From NCBI GenBank assembly GCA_905250885.1, contig CAJNOQ010000010.1, forward strand, positions 1 through 64,000: a DNA stretch of 64,000 nt. The letters run 5' to 3'. The DNA is from Didymodactylos carnosus. Its lineage: Eukaryota > Rotifera > Eurotatoria > Philodinida > Philodinidae. The notes beneath the pieces were generated by a model. It saw only the letters and a program-made list of their open reading frames with translations, searched no databases and had not been told where the DNA came from. The number at the start of each line of letters is the position of its first letter. Within the stretch, counting starts at the first letter, position 1. Below, in pieces: positions 47,501-60,400 of the stretch. A program made the translations under genes and the position numbers.

Positions 47501-50500
47501 CTTTCATGTAGACAGCAACTAGTTCATGATTAACTGAACGAACGAGTCTTATATAAGGAACGAGAGGATGTTTAATTAATTTCAACATTGACTAATGAAG
47601 ACTAGTTATTAGCAACTTCTAAGATCTAATCCAAACTGCTGATCGTCTGATTGCATATAACCAGAATTCTCTATTTACGTGTAATATTTTATTCTTTATA
47701 ATGCATATAATAGGTGTACGCGTTGATTTTTGTTCTTGTCATTTCATATGACCTTTAAAAAAGTTTTTTTTTTATATGTATATAAAGTAGGATGGTGTGT
47801 ACTATATACACAAAATATCCTTCTGTATACGACATTTATTGACATATAAATACGTCTAATAGACAGAAGAAGAGAAAGAAATAGCAAAAAAATGCCTGAT
47901 TATAGATGTTCATATATTTCCCTTTCTCGATACTTTCCGTCACATAATTATGTAAAATATAAAAATTGAATAGTCTACAATCAATATGAATTCTGGTAAG
48001 TTATACATTTATGATGTGTTGAGATAAATATATAAACCCAAGGCTAAATTGATCGAAGATTGACTTTTTGAACACATTTTATTATTTACGTTGAATAGTT
48101 TTCTTTAAAAATTCAATTATCTCATGTATCATAAGATACATGAAAAATATTAAATTAGAAAATTGAACTATTGAGTGATGTATGTAGTTTGTCAGAAAAT
48201 ATAGTATAAAATAAAGCTTCAAGTTGAAAATCTTCTATAAGATTGATGAACTGCTTTGTAGCCTTAAGTATATGAACTATAAAATGAATATATACAGATT
48301 TGTTTAAAGAAAAATATGCCGATATAATTAGTTCATTCATAAAAGCATGTACTCATTTAAAGTTTAATGAATCATTTACCGATGAGTTCAATTACAACAT
48401 GAAAGTAAAAAGTACGTGTTATATAAATTGAACATTATTGCTAGAGATATATTGATATTGAAAAATACTTCACGCATATTATATTTTGACTTGTTTTGAA
48501 CTTTTTATTTTATTTCAATTTTATCAAGTCTATCGTATATCCCATCTCATCCTATCTTGTAGAAAATAAGTATCATTAACATTAAATCACAAATAAACGT
48601 ATATATATAGAAGAAGATGGTTAGAATACATAGCCGTATCAATAGTGACATTAGAAGAGAGACCAGATATTTTATTTGACAACTCTCTCTATAGTGCAAT
48701 ATATAATTATGATTATAAAATACAAACAAACAAATAGTCACTATCGAAATAAGTTACAATATAAAAGAATTTTATTGACTATATCAAAATTTAAAATCTA
48801 ATTTGTTTAAAATGTTAGTTGATCATCCGTAAATGATATAAGTTTATGTTTATCATAAGCATTTATTTAATCAATCAATGATAGATGAATAAACTTGTCA
48901 TAACGGTTTTTTTTTCCACTACGAAGGATTAACGTTACTAAATTATGTAAATTATAATTGATTTTTTGAGTAATAAACAAAAATTATTATTGTTTTATTC
49001 TATCACCTGAGGATGAACAGGGACACACTCGTTTAAATTCTCAAGCTCATGTTTTCTGATACTTATGACAACATAAATAGTTTTTCTTTCTATTTTTATT
49101 CTTTTTAACTTAAGACTATAGTTGTATAGCCACATTCATGAGAATTGAACAATATTTTGTCAATATTACGAGATGACAATTCTAATATGTTAATAGGAAA
49201 GCAAAACATTTAGTTTAAATTCATATTGAAAAAAGCAACTTGTGAACAGATGAAAATAAACAGAGAGATTATTATCCAATAGTTATCAATGTAACCTTCT
49301 TAAGATTCAAAAATCATATTTTTTAAATATCTTTTTAAGTCTGTCAACGACATATGTGTGTGTGTGTGTTTGAAACTTTATTTTCTTTCCCATATGTCAT
49401 TTTTGATAACTTTCATTCAGATTCATACTGTTTCTTAAGTAAATATGTTGCTCATCCATATCAATTTAAATGATTTTTGACAACAATATCGTGTATAGAT
49501 AGAATGTTGTCAATTCATCAAATTATCTATTCTATTCAATAAAGCTTTTTGTTTGAACTTTATTTCTGAAAATATTCAAGTTTCGTGTAACAGAAATTAA
49601 ACTATAGTGGACAATGACTTTACATGGCAACATTTTTTATTCTGAATATATGGTTTTCTTTTCTCTTCTTCAAATATTAACATGACTTAGAAAAACCAAA
49701 AGACTGTTTTTCTTACAATTGTTCTTGTTGAGTGTATTTGTACAATGAGATCTCATTCCATCTGAACACTTTGTGAAGGTCTAAGAACAAATAAAAAAGC
49801 AAGTCAATAAAATCCTTAACAATGTTCTTTATTGAGAAGAACGTAAAAATTCTAAATTGTTCAATTATCCGTTATAGATAGAAGACAAAATCGAAGAAAA
49901 ACACTATTCAATAAATATCGATAGAAAGAGGGAGATGGCTAGTTATAAAGGTGACATTTTATTTCAATTCTTTGAGATTATTACAATTAATAATTTTTCC
50001 ATTCACACAAACCACTTTTAGAAAATAACAACTAGAGAATGAAATGTTAATTTTCTATCTACTATTATTTACTTTAATTGAGAAAACAAAAGCACTTCAC
50101 AAGCAATATTCTCTTCCTTTCTTCTCTCAAACACATGCTTCTCACTGTCTTCTTACATGCGATTTATCAAGAAAATTAAAAGGTCAACAATGTATAAGAG
50201 ATTCAAGAACATTTCAAATAAAAACACAATTTTACTGTTAGATTCTTTAACACAGTTCTGTTTTTATCACGTTGTAAACCAACGATTGTCATTTGCATCA
50301 TAAATTATATACATATCTCTAAAGTGTCCTCCGCATACGCTTTAATTGTGTATGAAATGTTAAAATTAAAAAACATGAATATTTATTATCATCTAATTCA
50401 TTAGTATCATGTACCTCGTTTAATATGGTTAATGTTCAGAAATATTGATAATCATTTTATTTCTTTTCGCATCTGGATGAACGAATGAACGCATAAAAAT

Positions 50501-52789
50501 CTCTATTTAATATTGATGTATTACTACGTATAATTGAGAATCAGTTTGACATAATGTGACTATATTTACAATAATTACAACAACTTAAAACGGAACCGCA
50601 CCTCAGTCAGATATTTATAATTTGTCTCACGCCTCCACTCTCTTTCGTTTTTTTTTAGACATTAAAAGCTCTCTAGATAAGAGAAATGTTTGTTCCTTGT
50701 TCTCTTAATTATACGTATTATTATTTTGCTTTAGAATAAAATAAAACATAAGTATACAAACGTAAATCGCATTAGAGCAATCATTACTGCGCTACCTATG
50801 TCAGTTTGAAAAGTTCAATCATCGACGTGAGAGAATTAACAGTAGGACGCCCTTTTTTTGGCTTCAAAAGTGTTAATCAGCTTATGTTAGAATTTTACTT
50901 AAATGTGTTTATTAAATATCAAAAATTGAAAAAAAAAACTTACAAGAAATGAAAAAACTGTGTATGTTGTGTGTACAGAATGAGCCATTTTTACCTCACT
51001 GAATATCGCACTCTTAAATGCAATTAGACTTGTTTTTATCTCTTCCTATTTTGAATTTGAACCTTATTAATAGCAACAATAAGGACATCTTAAAAAGTGG
51101 ATTAGTAGTTGTACGGAAAATATTAAAAAGGGACTTGAAAACTATGCACTGATGTAGAGAAGTAAACAACCGCAAATAGAGTATATAACAAAAATTAAGA
51201 AAAACAATTGCTGCTGTGTATAACGTAAGTGTCTCTAGTTAATTAATAGCGAACGACAGTAAACAACATATTGGTTAAATAATGTTAGAGTGAGTAATTT
51301 TATGAAGATCTAATCATCTCAGCCATGAACTTTATATAAGGATTAAAGGTAAAAATTGTCCAAAAACATTTTATGTTAAGAAATGTAGCAAGCAAACTAA
51401 CCTTCTATTAGATAGTTCAAGAATTTTTATGCGTTGATGAGTGCCACTGTAGAATCGTCAAATTTTTCGCGTAAGATGTGCTTGCTGATTTTATCAAACT
51501 TATTTCCGTATCGCTGGTTATTGCTACAATGGTCACACGTTTAAGGAAAATATGTTTCATTACTACTAAGCATATTTTCATTGAAGGATTTCATACATCC
51601 TAGGCGTAAAAACTAATCTTCTACTGATTAGAGCTATCTCCTTCAGATAAAATTATTCCTAAGCCTATTCCTAGAAGCTAGTGTTTTACGATTATTGATG
51701 GTATATTATTAGCAGCGATTTGATCACACTTGAGTAAATAAATTCGCGCATATTCTGAATAATAAACGACATGAGGTTATCGAACGTCATTTCTCGACTT
51801 ATTTATGAACCCTTGATGAACAAGTCCGTAAGAGGGTACAAAAATGAACAATTTTTAGTAAATAGTGTGGATGAAGACAGTTAGGTAGTCGGACATCAGA
51901 TAGAACTCTTCTGTTTCTTGAATATGACAAACAATATCCGAACTCTGTTGACAACTCAATAACACCCTAATTAATAGTGTTTACTAACAAGAAAGAACAT
52001 ATATGTTTACTTTTCCTGACACAAAGTTGTCTATGCTTTTATGTATTTAATAGTTTCTGACTTGTTTAGAGCTAGATGTATACCATCTGGTTTTGAAATT
52101 TGTAAAGTATCTAGACCTCGATGATTTAATATAGAAAATCTCTAACGGTTCGATTGAATGGTTCAATAGAAATAGATAAAGATGAAGCTCTACGCAATAG
52201 ATAACTATAATTTGTAAGGGTAAATATATATATATATGATGAAAGTTTAGAATATTCTTGTGATTAACTTTCGTTTCCTCATAATAGTGTCAATTTACAT
52301 TAACGCTTAAACCTTATTTATCACGTTAAAAAAGTGTCACTTCATTTCGACGATTTAAGAGGGGGGAGGCAAATATTTTCAGAATAAAAGTGATTACAGC
52401 TAGTTTTAGACGCATTGTATCTTACTGTTAAATAAAGTTTCATTTCGACGTTTCGAGAATAGAATTTCTCATTTTGAAGAATAACACAATATTCGACGGA
52501 GAGAGAGAAATGTTTAACGTAACTGAAAATTCAGAAATATGACTTTGAAAACATGTGTAAGATCAAACATAGAGAATCATGGTGAGAATTATTTCTTTTC
52601 GACTGGTAAAAATAAGTGTAATAGAGATAAAAATACCTACACGACGTATACATGTAGAATGTACAATTTTGACAAAAAGATGAATACTCTATCCTCCTGG
52701 ATGTGTTATCAATGTTTCTGAAATGCCCTCAGGAAACAAAAATAGACGAACAAATTGTGCAGTGCTCTTCAACGTTGGTTTATGACTCC

Positions 52790-53290
52790 TTAATAAGAGT
52801 CCCTACATCTTATATTAAGGGACCCTTGTATTAGTAATCGATTAGGGTTACTGTCCTTTAACAATACTTTGAACCCGTTCCAGTTAATTTCATGTTCTGT
52901 GGCAAGATGTTTGGAAAGAGCAGATTTTCTTTCTGTAGTAGTGAGAGACGAAGAATCAGAACCGTCATTACAAGAGTGAAGGAAGAGAAGCAGATATTTT
53001 TCCAGTTTGATTGGCTATCCGTGAAGAGTATTGGATATCGTTTGATCTTACAGTGTGATTCTCGTTTTAGTTCTAAAGTTTCGAGTTGGTCTCTTCACAC
53101 TTTGGTATGTGTTAACGAGTGAGAAACTAGCTTTCAGACAACAATTTGGTACGCGATCTTCCATTAGTCTCCGACAAACTTGTCTCGCCATTTTAGCCCA
53201 TATACGAACTATTACACCCGTTACATCTCACAGGCAATACTAAATCTGATTGAAGCGAACTATGATTGTTGTCTTTTTATTGAGAAAACG
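52790..53290 (-). mobile_element. Penelope-like element fragment (GIY-YIG endonuclease tail), broken fossil
   Basis: Minus-strand text resembles the C-terminal GIY-YIG endonuclease region of Penelope-like retroelements: a cysteine pair followed by SSYMG, and further on SALSKHLATEHEINWNGFKV then LLIQGSL. The fragment is broken by several lesions, keeps no reverse transcriptase, and is clearly old. Its outer limits are approximate. Confidence 0.65.
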
Positions 53291-53920
53291 AACCAATCGT
53301 TTTTGGTAGTCTGGAAATTATATTTAAATCTAATTCTATTTTAGTAAAATGTGATAGTTTTTTACCGAGATCTTGTGAAGAATTTTTGACAAAAGTCCAC
53401 TATTCGCTATTTTTTTCTTGCGTCATAACTATTTACCATACTGTTAGAACCAGAAAATAACATTTTTGAAGTTACAGTTAATGAACAAAACACTATGTCT
53501 AAAACTAACTGCTCTGTTAATCAGTTTTTTTCTGAAACTGTCAGTTTTTGGTAAGAAATCCTATACTATATTTCATTTTTCACTAGTAAGAGATCAATCG
53601 TACTTTTTGCTGTGAAAAGTATATTGGGCATCCGAAGAAGTCGAAATTACCTTAAACGAACAGATGTAATATCTCCTTATCGAATGTAAAAAAAACAATT
53701 TAGTGACATGATGCCGTTCAATTAAATTAACTCAAACATTTTCTGTCGGCATCGAATTAACGGGTACTTAAGTCGATTAGTACTTAATCGGTAGAAGAAA
53801 TGAATTATTCACATTACCCGATTATGTACAGCTGTTTCGATATTGTATAACTTCTTATGTTCATTATAGCTAGCCTATCTAACATCGAATTTGAACGATT
53901 CTCACTCTTTATGTCAACAG

Positions 53921-53924
<4 letters not shown>

Positions 53925-53976
<52 letters not shown>
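53925..53976. repeat. (AG)26 microsatellite
   Basis: An uninterrupted AG dinucleotide run of about 52 bases. Confidence 0.98.
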
Positions 53977-53980
<4 letters not shown>

Positions 53981-55858
53981 AAAAAGAAAAAGAAAGAAAA
54001 ACGAGTTTATATTCGGTTGTCAAATAAATGTAGAGAAGCCATAATACAGACTAAAATATATTTATCGTCCACTTGTTCTAGGTAGGTAGAATAAGTTTTA
54101 TAGTAGGAGTTGCGTAAGCTGCTTTGATCTGCTGATTTCCTTTTTTCTTCTTTGTGATACAACAATTAGTATATTGTTTGTGAAACAATTACATAGCAAC
54201 AACAATTTTACATAAATTTTATTAAACGTCAATAAAAATGCAATATAACAATAGGAAAATGAATTTGATGACCGAACCATAGTGCGGAAACGAGAATATT
54301 AGTCGTTCTACTATAGTTGGATAGTTAATTAGAAATCAAATTTTTTACTGAGTATGGCAAAAAAGGACGCAGAAAGATCGGTGTTTAACATTTTCCCCCT
54401 CGAGTATGAATTGTCAGGATTGTCTCACTGTTGAATCATTCGTGTTCTTTTAACCGAACAGTTCGAACCATCAAGCTTCTGTATTATCCCCTATGAATGA
54501 CACGTTATGCGTCGGATCGCAGCTGGGTTAACCAATTGTCTGTTCTGCAGTAGCTCTCAGATATCACGGATTATTAATTACTGTTTTCTGAGCTTGAAAA
54601 GTATACAGACCATACTGGATCATGAACATCAGATATATTATTTCTGTTTTCATGCTGCTTTTGCCTAATTTTCACGGCAAGAAAGAAAAACTTAATGTGC
54701 ATCTTTAAAGTAGAAAAGATTCTAGAGAAAAAAAAGAGACAGATCGATAGATTCTCCGCACTACAGTATGCTGGTGGAGTAGAAGATTGCAGAAAGCAAA
54801 GTTGCTGAAGAAAATGTTTTTCATTTTGGTTATGAGGTTCTACTGTGATAATAACAGATCATTTCAAATTTGAGCATAGTTAATTTACACTTGCGATGTG
54901 TATTGGAAAGTAATCAATTCTCACCAAAAATAAATGGGTGATGCAATCGGTAGCGGCATAATATTATAAGATTGATATGATCTCAGATATGATAATGACA
55001 CTTAAGATACTACTAATAATACAAAGAGAAGGAAAAAAATTTCTTCTCTGGTGTCCTTTTTGTATCAACGTCGTGCGATATGTATCACACAGACGCAATC
55101 GATCGAATGAAGGAACAGATAATTGATCGTATTGACTAAGAATCATTTTATTATTTTGTTCTGATATAGCACAATATTGATAACTACGCAGCCAAGTGGA
55201 TTATGCAAGGACTTCAGAGTGAGAAATCGTTTCGTCTCTCCTGACAACACTTTTTAGTATTTTATCTCAATTTTGAGTATTGTACCGTGGGCGGTTTACC
55301 ATAAACGAAATTCTAAAAAGTTTATACCATTTTCAATAAATAGCGAACTAAGTTTAATTATTTGTCATTTTGTATAGTGCGGTTATGAATTCATCAAGGT
55401 TTTTACGGAAAAGTTCATTGTTCTGACAGATAATTTCTTTTGTCATGTTAGTACTGAGTTTTTCATCATGTATATGAATTTATGTGTTACATAATCAAGA
55501 GATCACTTTGATTTTCTGACATCATTTGTTTGATGAATTACACATACGAAAGAAAGAAGTATATAAAACTAATTGATACGGAAGGCTAAGAGAATAGGAG
55601 AGAAGAGAATAATTGACCTTCACTCATTTTTCACTTCACCACCCCAACTCCGATGTGTACGTGAATGAAGAGTTTTTTCATTCAAATTGTGCAGTACAGA
55701 ATAGAAAAATGTCGTAATGCGATAATGATCCCCTCCACTTCTTATTTTTGCCACTACTTGATGTGTGTGGTCATTTTCATTTTTTCAACAATAAATACCA
55801 TTAGAGAGAACAAAAAAAGGAAAATAATAAATTCAAATTACATGTGATGGGATTTATG

Positions 55859-55879
55859 TATATATATATATATATATAT
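55859..55879. repeat. (TA)n microsatellite
   Basis: An uninterrupted TA run of about 21 bases. Confidence 0.95.
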
Positions 55880-57418
55880 GAGAGAGAATATAGATTGTAT
55901 TTACTACCCAATTTTCTTTTTTGACACGTAATTTAGAGGTTAGCTTAAACTTTTTTTTTTTGCAAACAGAACTGTCTTAAGAACTCTTATCTCGCGTTTT
56001 TTTTTCTTCATAGGACTAAGGAAATAAAATAGGAAAGGAAACCACTTTTTGTCACAACTTTCTTTCTCTTTCCTTCATTTCGTTCATTCACAGTCTATAG
56101 TATATATGGATTCCAATTAAAATAGAAGAATAGATGACTCTTAAGAAAAGACACACCTGTCGTGTAAAAATAGAAAATACACTATTTGCTCGTTTTCACT
56201 TCTTCTATACATCTGCTTAGGTTATCTGTGTTTTTAGTATAACTATCAACTGGAAGTAATGATGAGTATACAGTTACAGGTAAATTAAAGAGATTATCTG
56301 AATCCGCAATATTATTGAGTAAGACTGGAAAGATGGTTGGCCAAATTTTTATTAGAAATATCTGCAAGGATATTCAAATCGCAGAGAACGGAGTGATACT
56401 GAGTTAGCATTGCTGCTACTTTCTACACTGGCATGTAAATGGTGCTCAATTCAGTGATTTTGACGTTATTTTCATAAAATAGAAAGTGAATTACATTTTA
56501 TGGTATGATTCTCACAAAAAGAAAAGAAAACTACCTTCACAGTAAGCTCCCACCTGTATTTGTGCTTTTCTCCCTTTTTTTTTGAGTACACCCTTTGTAA
56601 AGTTTAACGTTTTAATCGAGTTCTAAAGAGGCTTCAGTAGGAATTAAAAATGTAACAGTAAAAGCCATAAAAGTATTTGATATGTATGCTAATAATATGG
56701 CGTGCATCTCTCTTTGTTAACTATTGATCGTCCATTCACATAATAGAATGGAAGATTTAGTTTATTGAACACTATGTGATCATTGAAGGGAATCTGACAT
56801 TACAGAGAATAGTAGCATCTGTACGTCAGACACATTCACAATACCGAAAAGATGGCTTTTTTTTTGTTTTATCTTTTTTTTATTGTTTCTTTTCTCTCTA
56901 TGAACATTATCAATGGGTGATATATATATGATTATTGACATCTAAAAATATGACAGAATATGTCTGTTGTGTAAATGAGAGTTTATGCATTTTCTTTCGT
57001 TCTTCTGTTTCACAATCGGAAGTTTGATGAGTAATATGATGCTTCATCTATCTCTAGGCGCGTATATAATAGTCTATATAAATGTTTCCTCAACTTATGG
57101 CTGCGAGAGAGAATATGATAAAAAGAGCTCAAAAATCATCATCTCTCATAAGAGAAAATAAAAAAAAACGCTGTTGAGTTACCGTTTTTCTTTCTTTTCT
57201 TTAGATTTTTGATAGTTCTTCTAAACGAGAAAGAATATAAATATTTTTTTCTTCATATGGCATCAGTAACGAATATTTAGTAGAGATTACGTGTCTCGAT
57301 CATCATAATTGTAAAAGTAAAAAACTGTCAAATATCCCAGTTGTTGTAAGTATTTTTGTTGTTGTTACATATTCTCACATAAAGATTTTATTTTTTTTCT
57401 CCTTTCAGAATCATACTC

Positions 57419-60400
57419 ATGATTTCTGATCTAAATTTAATTGTTACATTTTTTCTATATTTAATACAATCAAGTAGACAAACAAAAGAAGGTAAATTGT
57501 TCATTTTCATTTATTTTATCTATAAAATATCTTCGTTGTTTGTTTTAGTTGTCCTTTTGGATACAAGGGAAGCAAGAGATTATTTAAATTGGGAAAAAAA
57601 GACAAATGATGCCGATGATGATACTAGTCCAAACCGTGGAGTAAGTCTTATTTATTTTTATCCATGATAATATCTCATCATTTTGATATTTTCTTTTTAT
57701 AGTGGAGTGAAATGAGTTGGAATGCTGGCATGTTTCGTTTACTATTATCATCGCCACCTCAAATATTCAGTCATCAATCAACATTATCACCATCGACTGT
57801 ATGGCGAACACAATATGTTTGTGATATAACATCGGATAGAAAAGTTGACAATTGGTTACGTACGCCATTATTTAAACGTGAACAAGCAAAACGAATTGAA
57901 ATTGAACTAGGATTCTCGGTACGCGATTGTTCATCTTTCAGTAATCCAGATGAAATTCGATCATGTCGTGAAACATTTGAATTATATATCTATGAGACAG
58001 ATGAGAATAGTAATGATTGGAATGTACAATCGTATAAATTAATTGATATTATAGCTGGTAATCGTTTTACATCGAGTAATGGTGACTCGTCGTTATCTGG
58101 TATGAATAATAATAATGATCCTAAAGATGTTGTCAATGTTAAAAGTCGTGGTATAGCGATTAATAAAAAAAATTTTTATATTGCGTTTCGTGATCAAGGC
58201 GCGTGTATATCGTTATTATATGTTAAAATATATTATCGTTTATGTGAAGAAAAAATTATATCACTCGTCCGATTTCCTGAAACGGCTACCGGTGCTCATT
58301 TAACCGATATTGAGCAACGAGATGGACTATGCATTGATAATACCCAAATGGTCTATAAGCCAATTGGAATGTGTAAAGGAAATGGTAAGACCTTTTGATT
58401 GTTTTTCTATCCAAGAAAACGTATTTTTTTCTGACGCTTTATACCATTTGTCCTCCCTCTTTGATTTATTGATCCAATGGAGAAAGTTGTATAAGAACTA
58501 CCCGGTAAATATCAACCAACTTATATTCATAAGAATAACAAAGGAATCAAAAATGATTCATACATTTATTCTCTATATCACGTATAAAAAATGCTGCTAA
58601 TTATTTATCATAATTATGAGTTATTCTCTTTGCAATAGAAGAAATGTTGAACTATGAGAAATATTCGCTCGATTAAATATACACTATCAGATTTTCTTGT
58701 ATTGTTGTTATTCTAATTTTGTGTTCTGTTTATATTGAACTTTTCTCTTTTCTTTCGTCTTAGGTGAATGGACATTTCAAGAAGCTTCATTGCGTGAAAG
58801 TTGTCTTTGCCGAGATGGTTATGAATTCGACCGTATTAGTGGTGAATGTAAGGGTATGTACCAATGAATGAAATAAAAAGCAATTACAAACTACTTATGT
58901 GTGTGCGTGTGTATGTATCTATTATATAATAATCACAAAAATTAGCATTATTAATCCCAAAGAATATGAGAAGATCAAATTGATTGAGAGAAATATAAAA
59001 ATTGTTTATTTCGTCTCATCCAAACATAATTCATAACATATGTATAAAAAGTAAAAATAACATTTATCTATACATAATAAAAAAATACGAAAATAAACAA
59101 GACTACTGTAAAAAGGTTTTTCTGGTTTTTAATTAACACAAAAAAGATAACAAAGTTTTGACACACGAAAAACACAATAATATTTGAAAAATACAGAAAT
59201 ATAATCCTTACATCGTATTTCATTGATTTCTTTGCATGCACGACGTATTTTCTGGATTGAATTGTCTAAAGTATGGTCGTAGGAAAAGATTAGATTAGAA
59301 CACTTTAATACTCTATTGGCAGATTCTAGTACTGAAACTATTTTTTTCTCTCTGTTTTTGATCTTAGTTTGAATATTTGTTTGAACTGCAAAAGGATTGT
59401 TATTGCCTTTCCAACGAGTGTGTACTGTCACTGTTGACATCTGTATACATCCAATTAGTAGAGTATGATAATCGTGTTCTCTGAATGATACTTTCTAAAT
59501 TAAAACGAAGCTTTCATTCACTTTATAATAGATGCCTATTTCATTCTCTTTTGAAACATTGTCAAAATCACACATCGAAGACTCCCTGGCGAGTAAATTT
59601 ATACGTATAAAGTTTAGCCTTATAATACTATTGTTCAATGAACTTTTGTTGTTTTATTCTCTATCTCTCCTGTAATTAACTTTTCAGAATATGAAAACCA
59701 TTTCACCTGCTCTATGTCTATACTTTCTTCCTTTAGTATAAAATCACATACATTTTTCTCTTTCCTTTTTCTTTCCCCTTCGATATTTTATGTTGATGAA
59801 ATCAGACTATACAACACAGTGATTTACGGATGAGAATTTTTTTCCTTAATTGTACATGTTATACAGTAGTCGTTCATATACAATGACTTAAAAGAGGTCG
59901 ATACACGCGATCAAGAAAAAAAGGGTTACCCACGGTCAATCATAATGTAGCTAATAGATATTCTATGAACCATAATATACACATTTTATGACAGAATATT
60001 ATCAAATATCTATCTAACCTCATTTAATATTAAACTAGAGTTCAATTATACTGCGTGTAGATTAGAAAATCGACTAAGTGGAACACCAGAGAAAACACAA
60101 TCAGAGAAAATTAGAGCACTTGTATTTCTTTTGCACAGACTTTACACCATATTCGTATTTCATACAGAGTATAGAAAATGACATATAATATTAATAGTTA
60201 GCGATTATCTCTCAAAGAATAATAATTCTACTAGTGTGTTTATGATGTGTAACGTACGCACTGATGAGTCGAGTATTAGATGAATATTAGAACCTAGAAA
60301 AAGACTTTTGTAAAATAGATGTTGAAGATGTTAATAATCTCTTGTTCAAATCTCTTCGATGACGGACGGAAGAAAACAAGTGTCTCATTCAAGCAATGAA

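Larger units (their letters stand above)
43444..57418. other. 14 kb gene-poor region
   Basis: Very AT-rich, with only short ORFs lacking codon or family signature. Recognisable contents are a piggyBac-like MITE (44310-44547), a degraded Penelope-like element (52790-53290) and microsatellites (53925, 55859). The last part should contain the Eph promoter. No tRNA or snRNA was recognised by eye, though small RNA genes could be missed. Confidence 0.55.

Noticed and set aside
53814-54085. Frames on both strands at 53814-54085
   Set aside because: They are translations of the AG microsatellite (runs of Ser-Leu or Arg-Glu), not genes.
56182-56367. Minus-strand 61-codon frame (IWPTIFPVLLNNIADS and onward) preceded by an acceptor-like tgcag
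   Set aside because: Composition is somewhat protein-like but there is no family signal, no partner exon and no polyadenylation signal nearby. Left unannotated.
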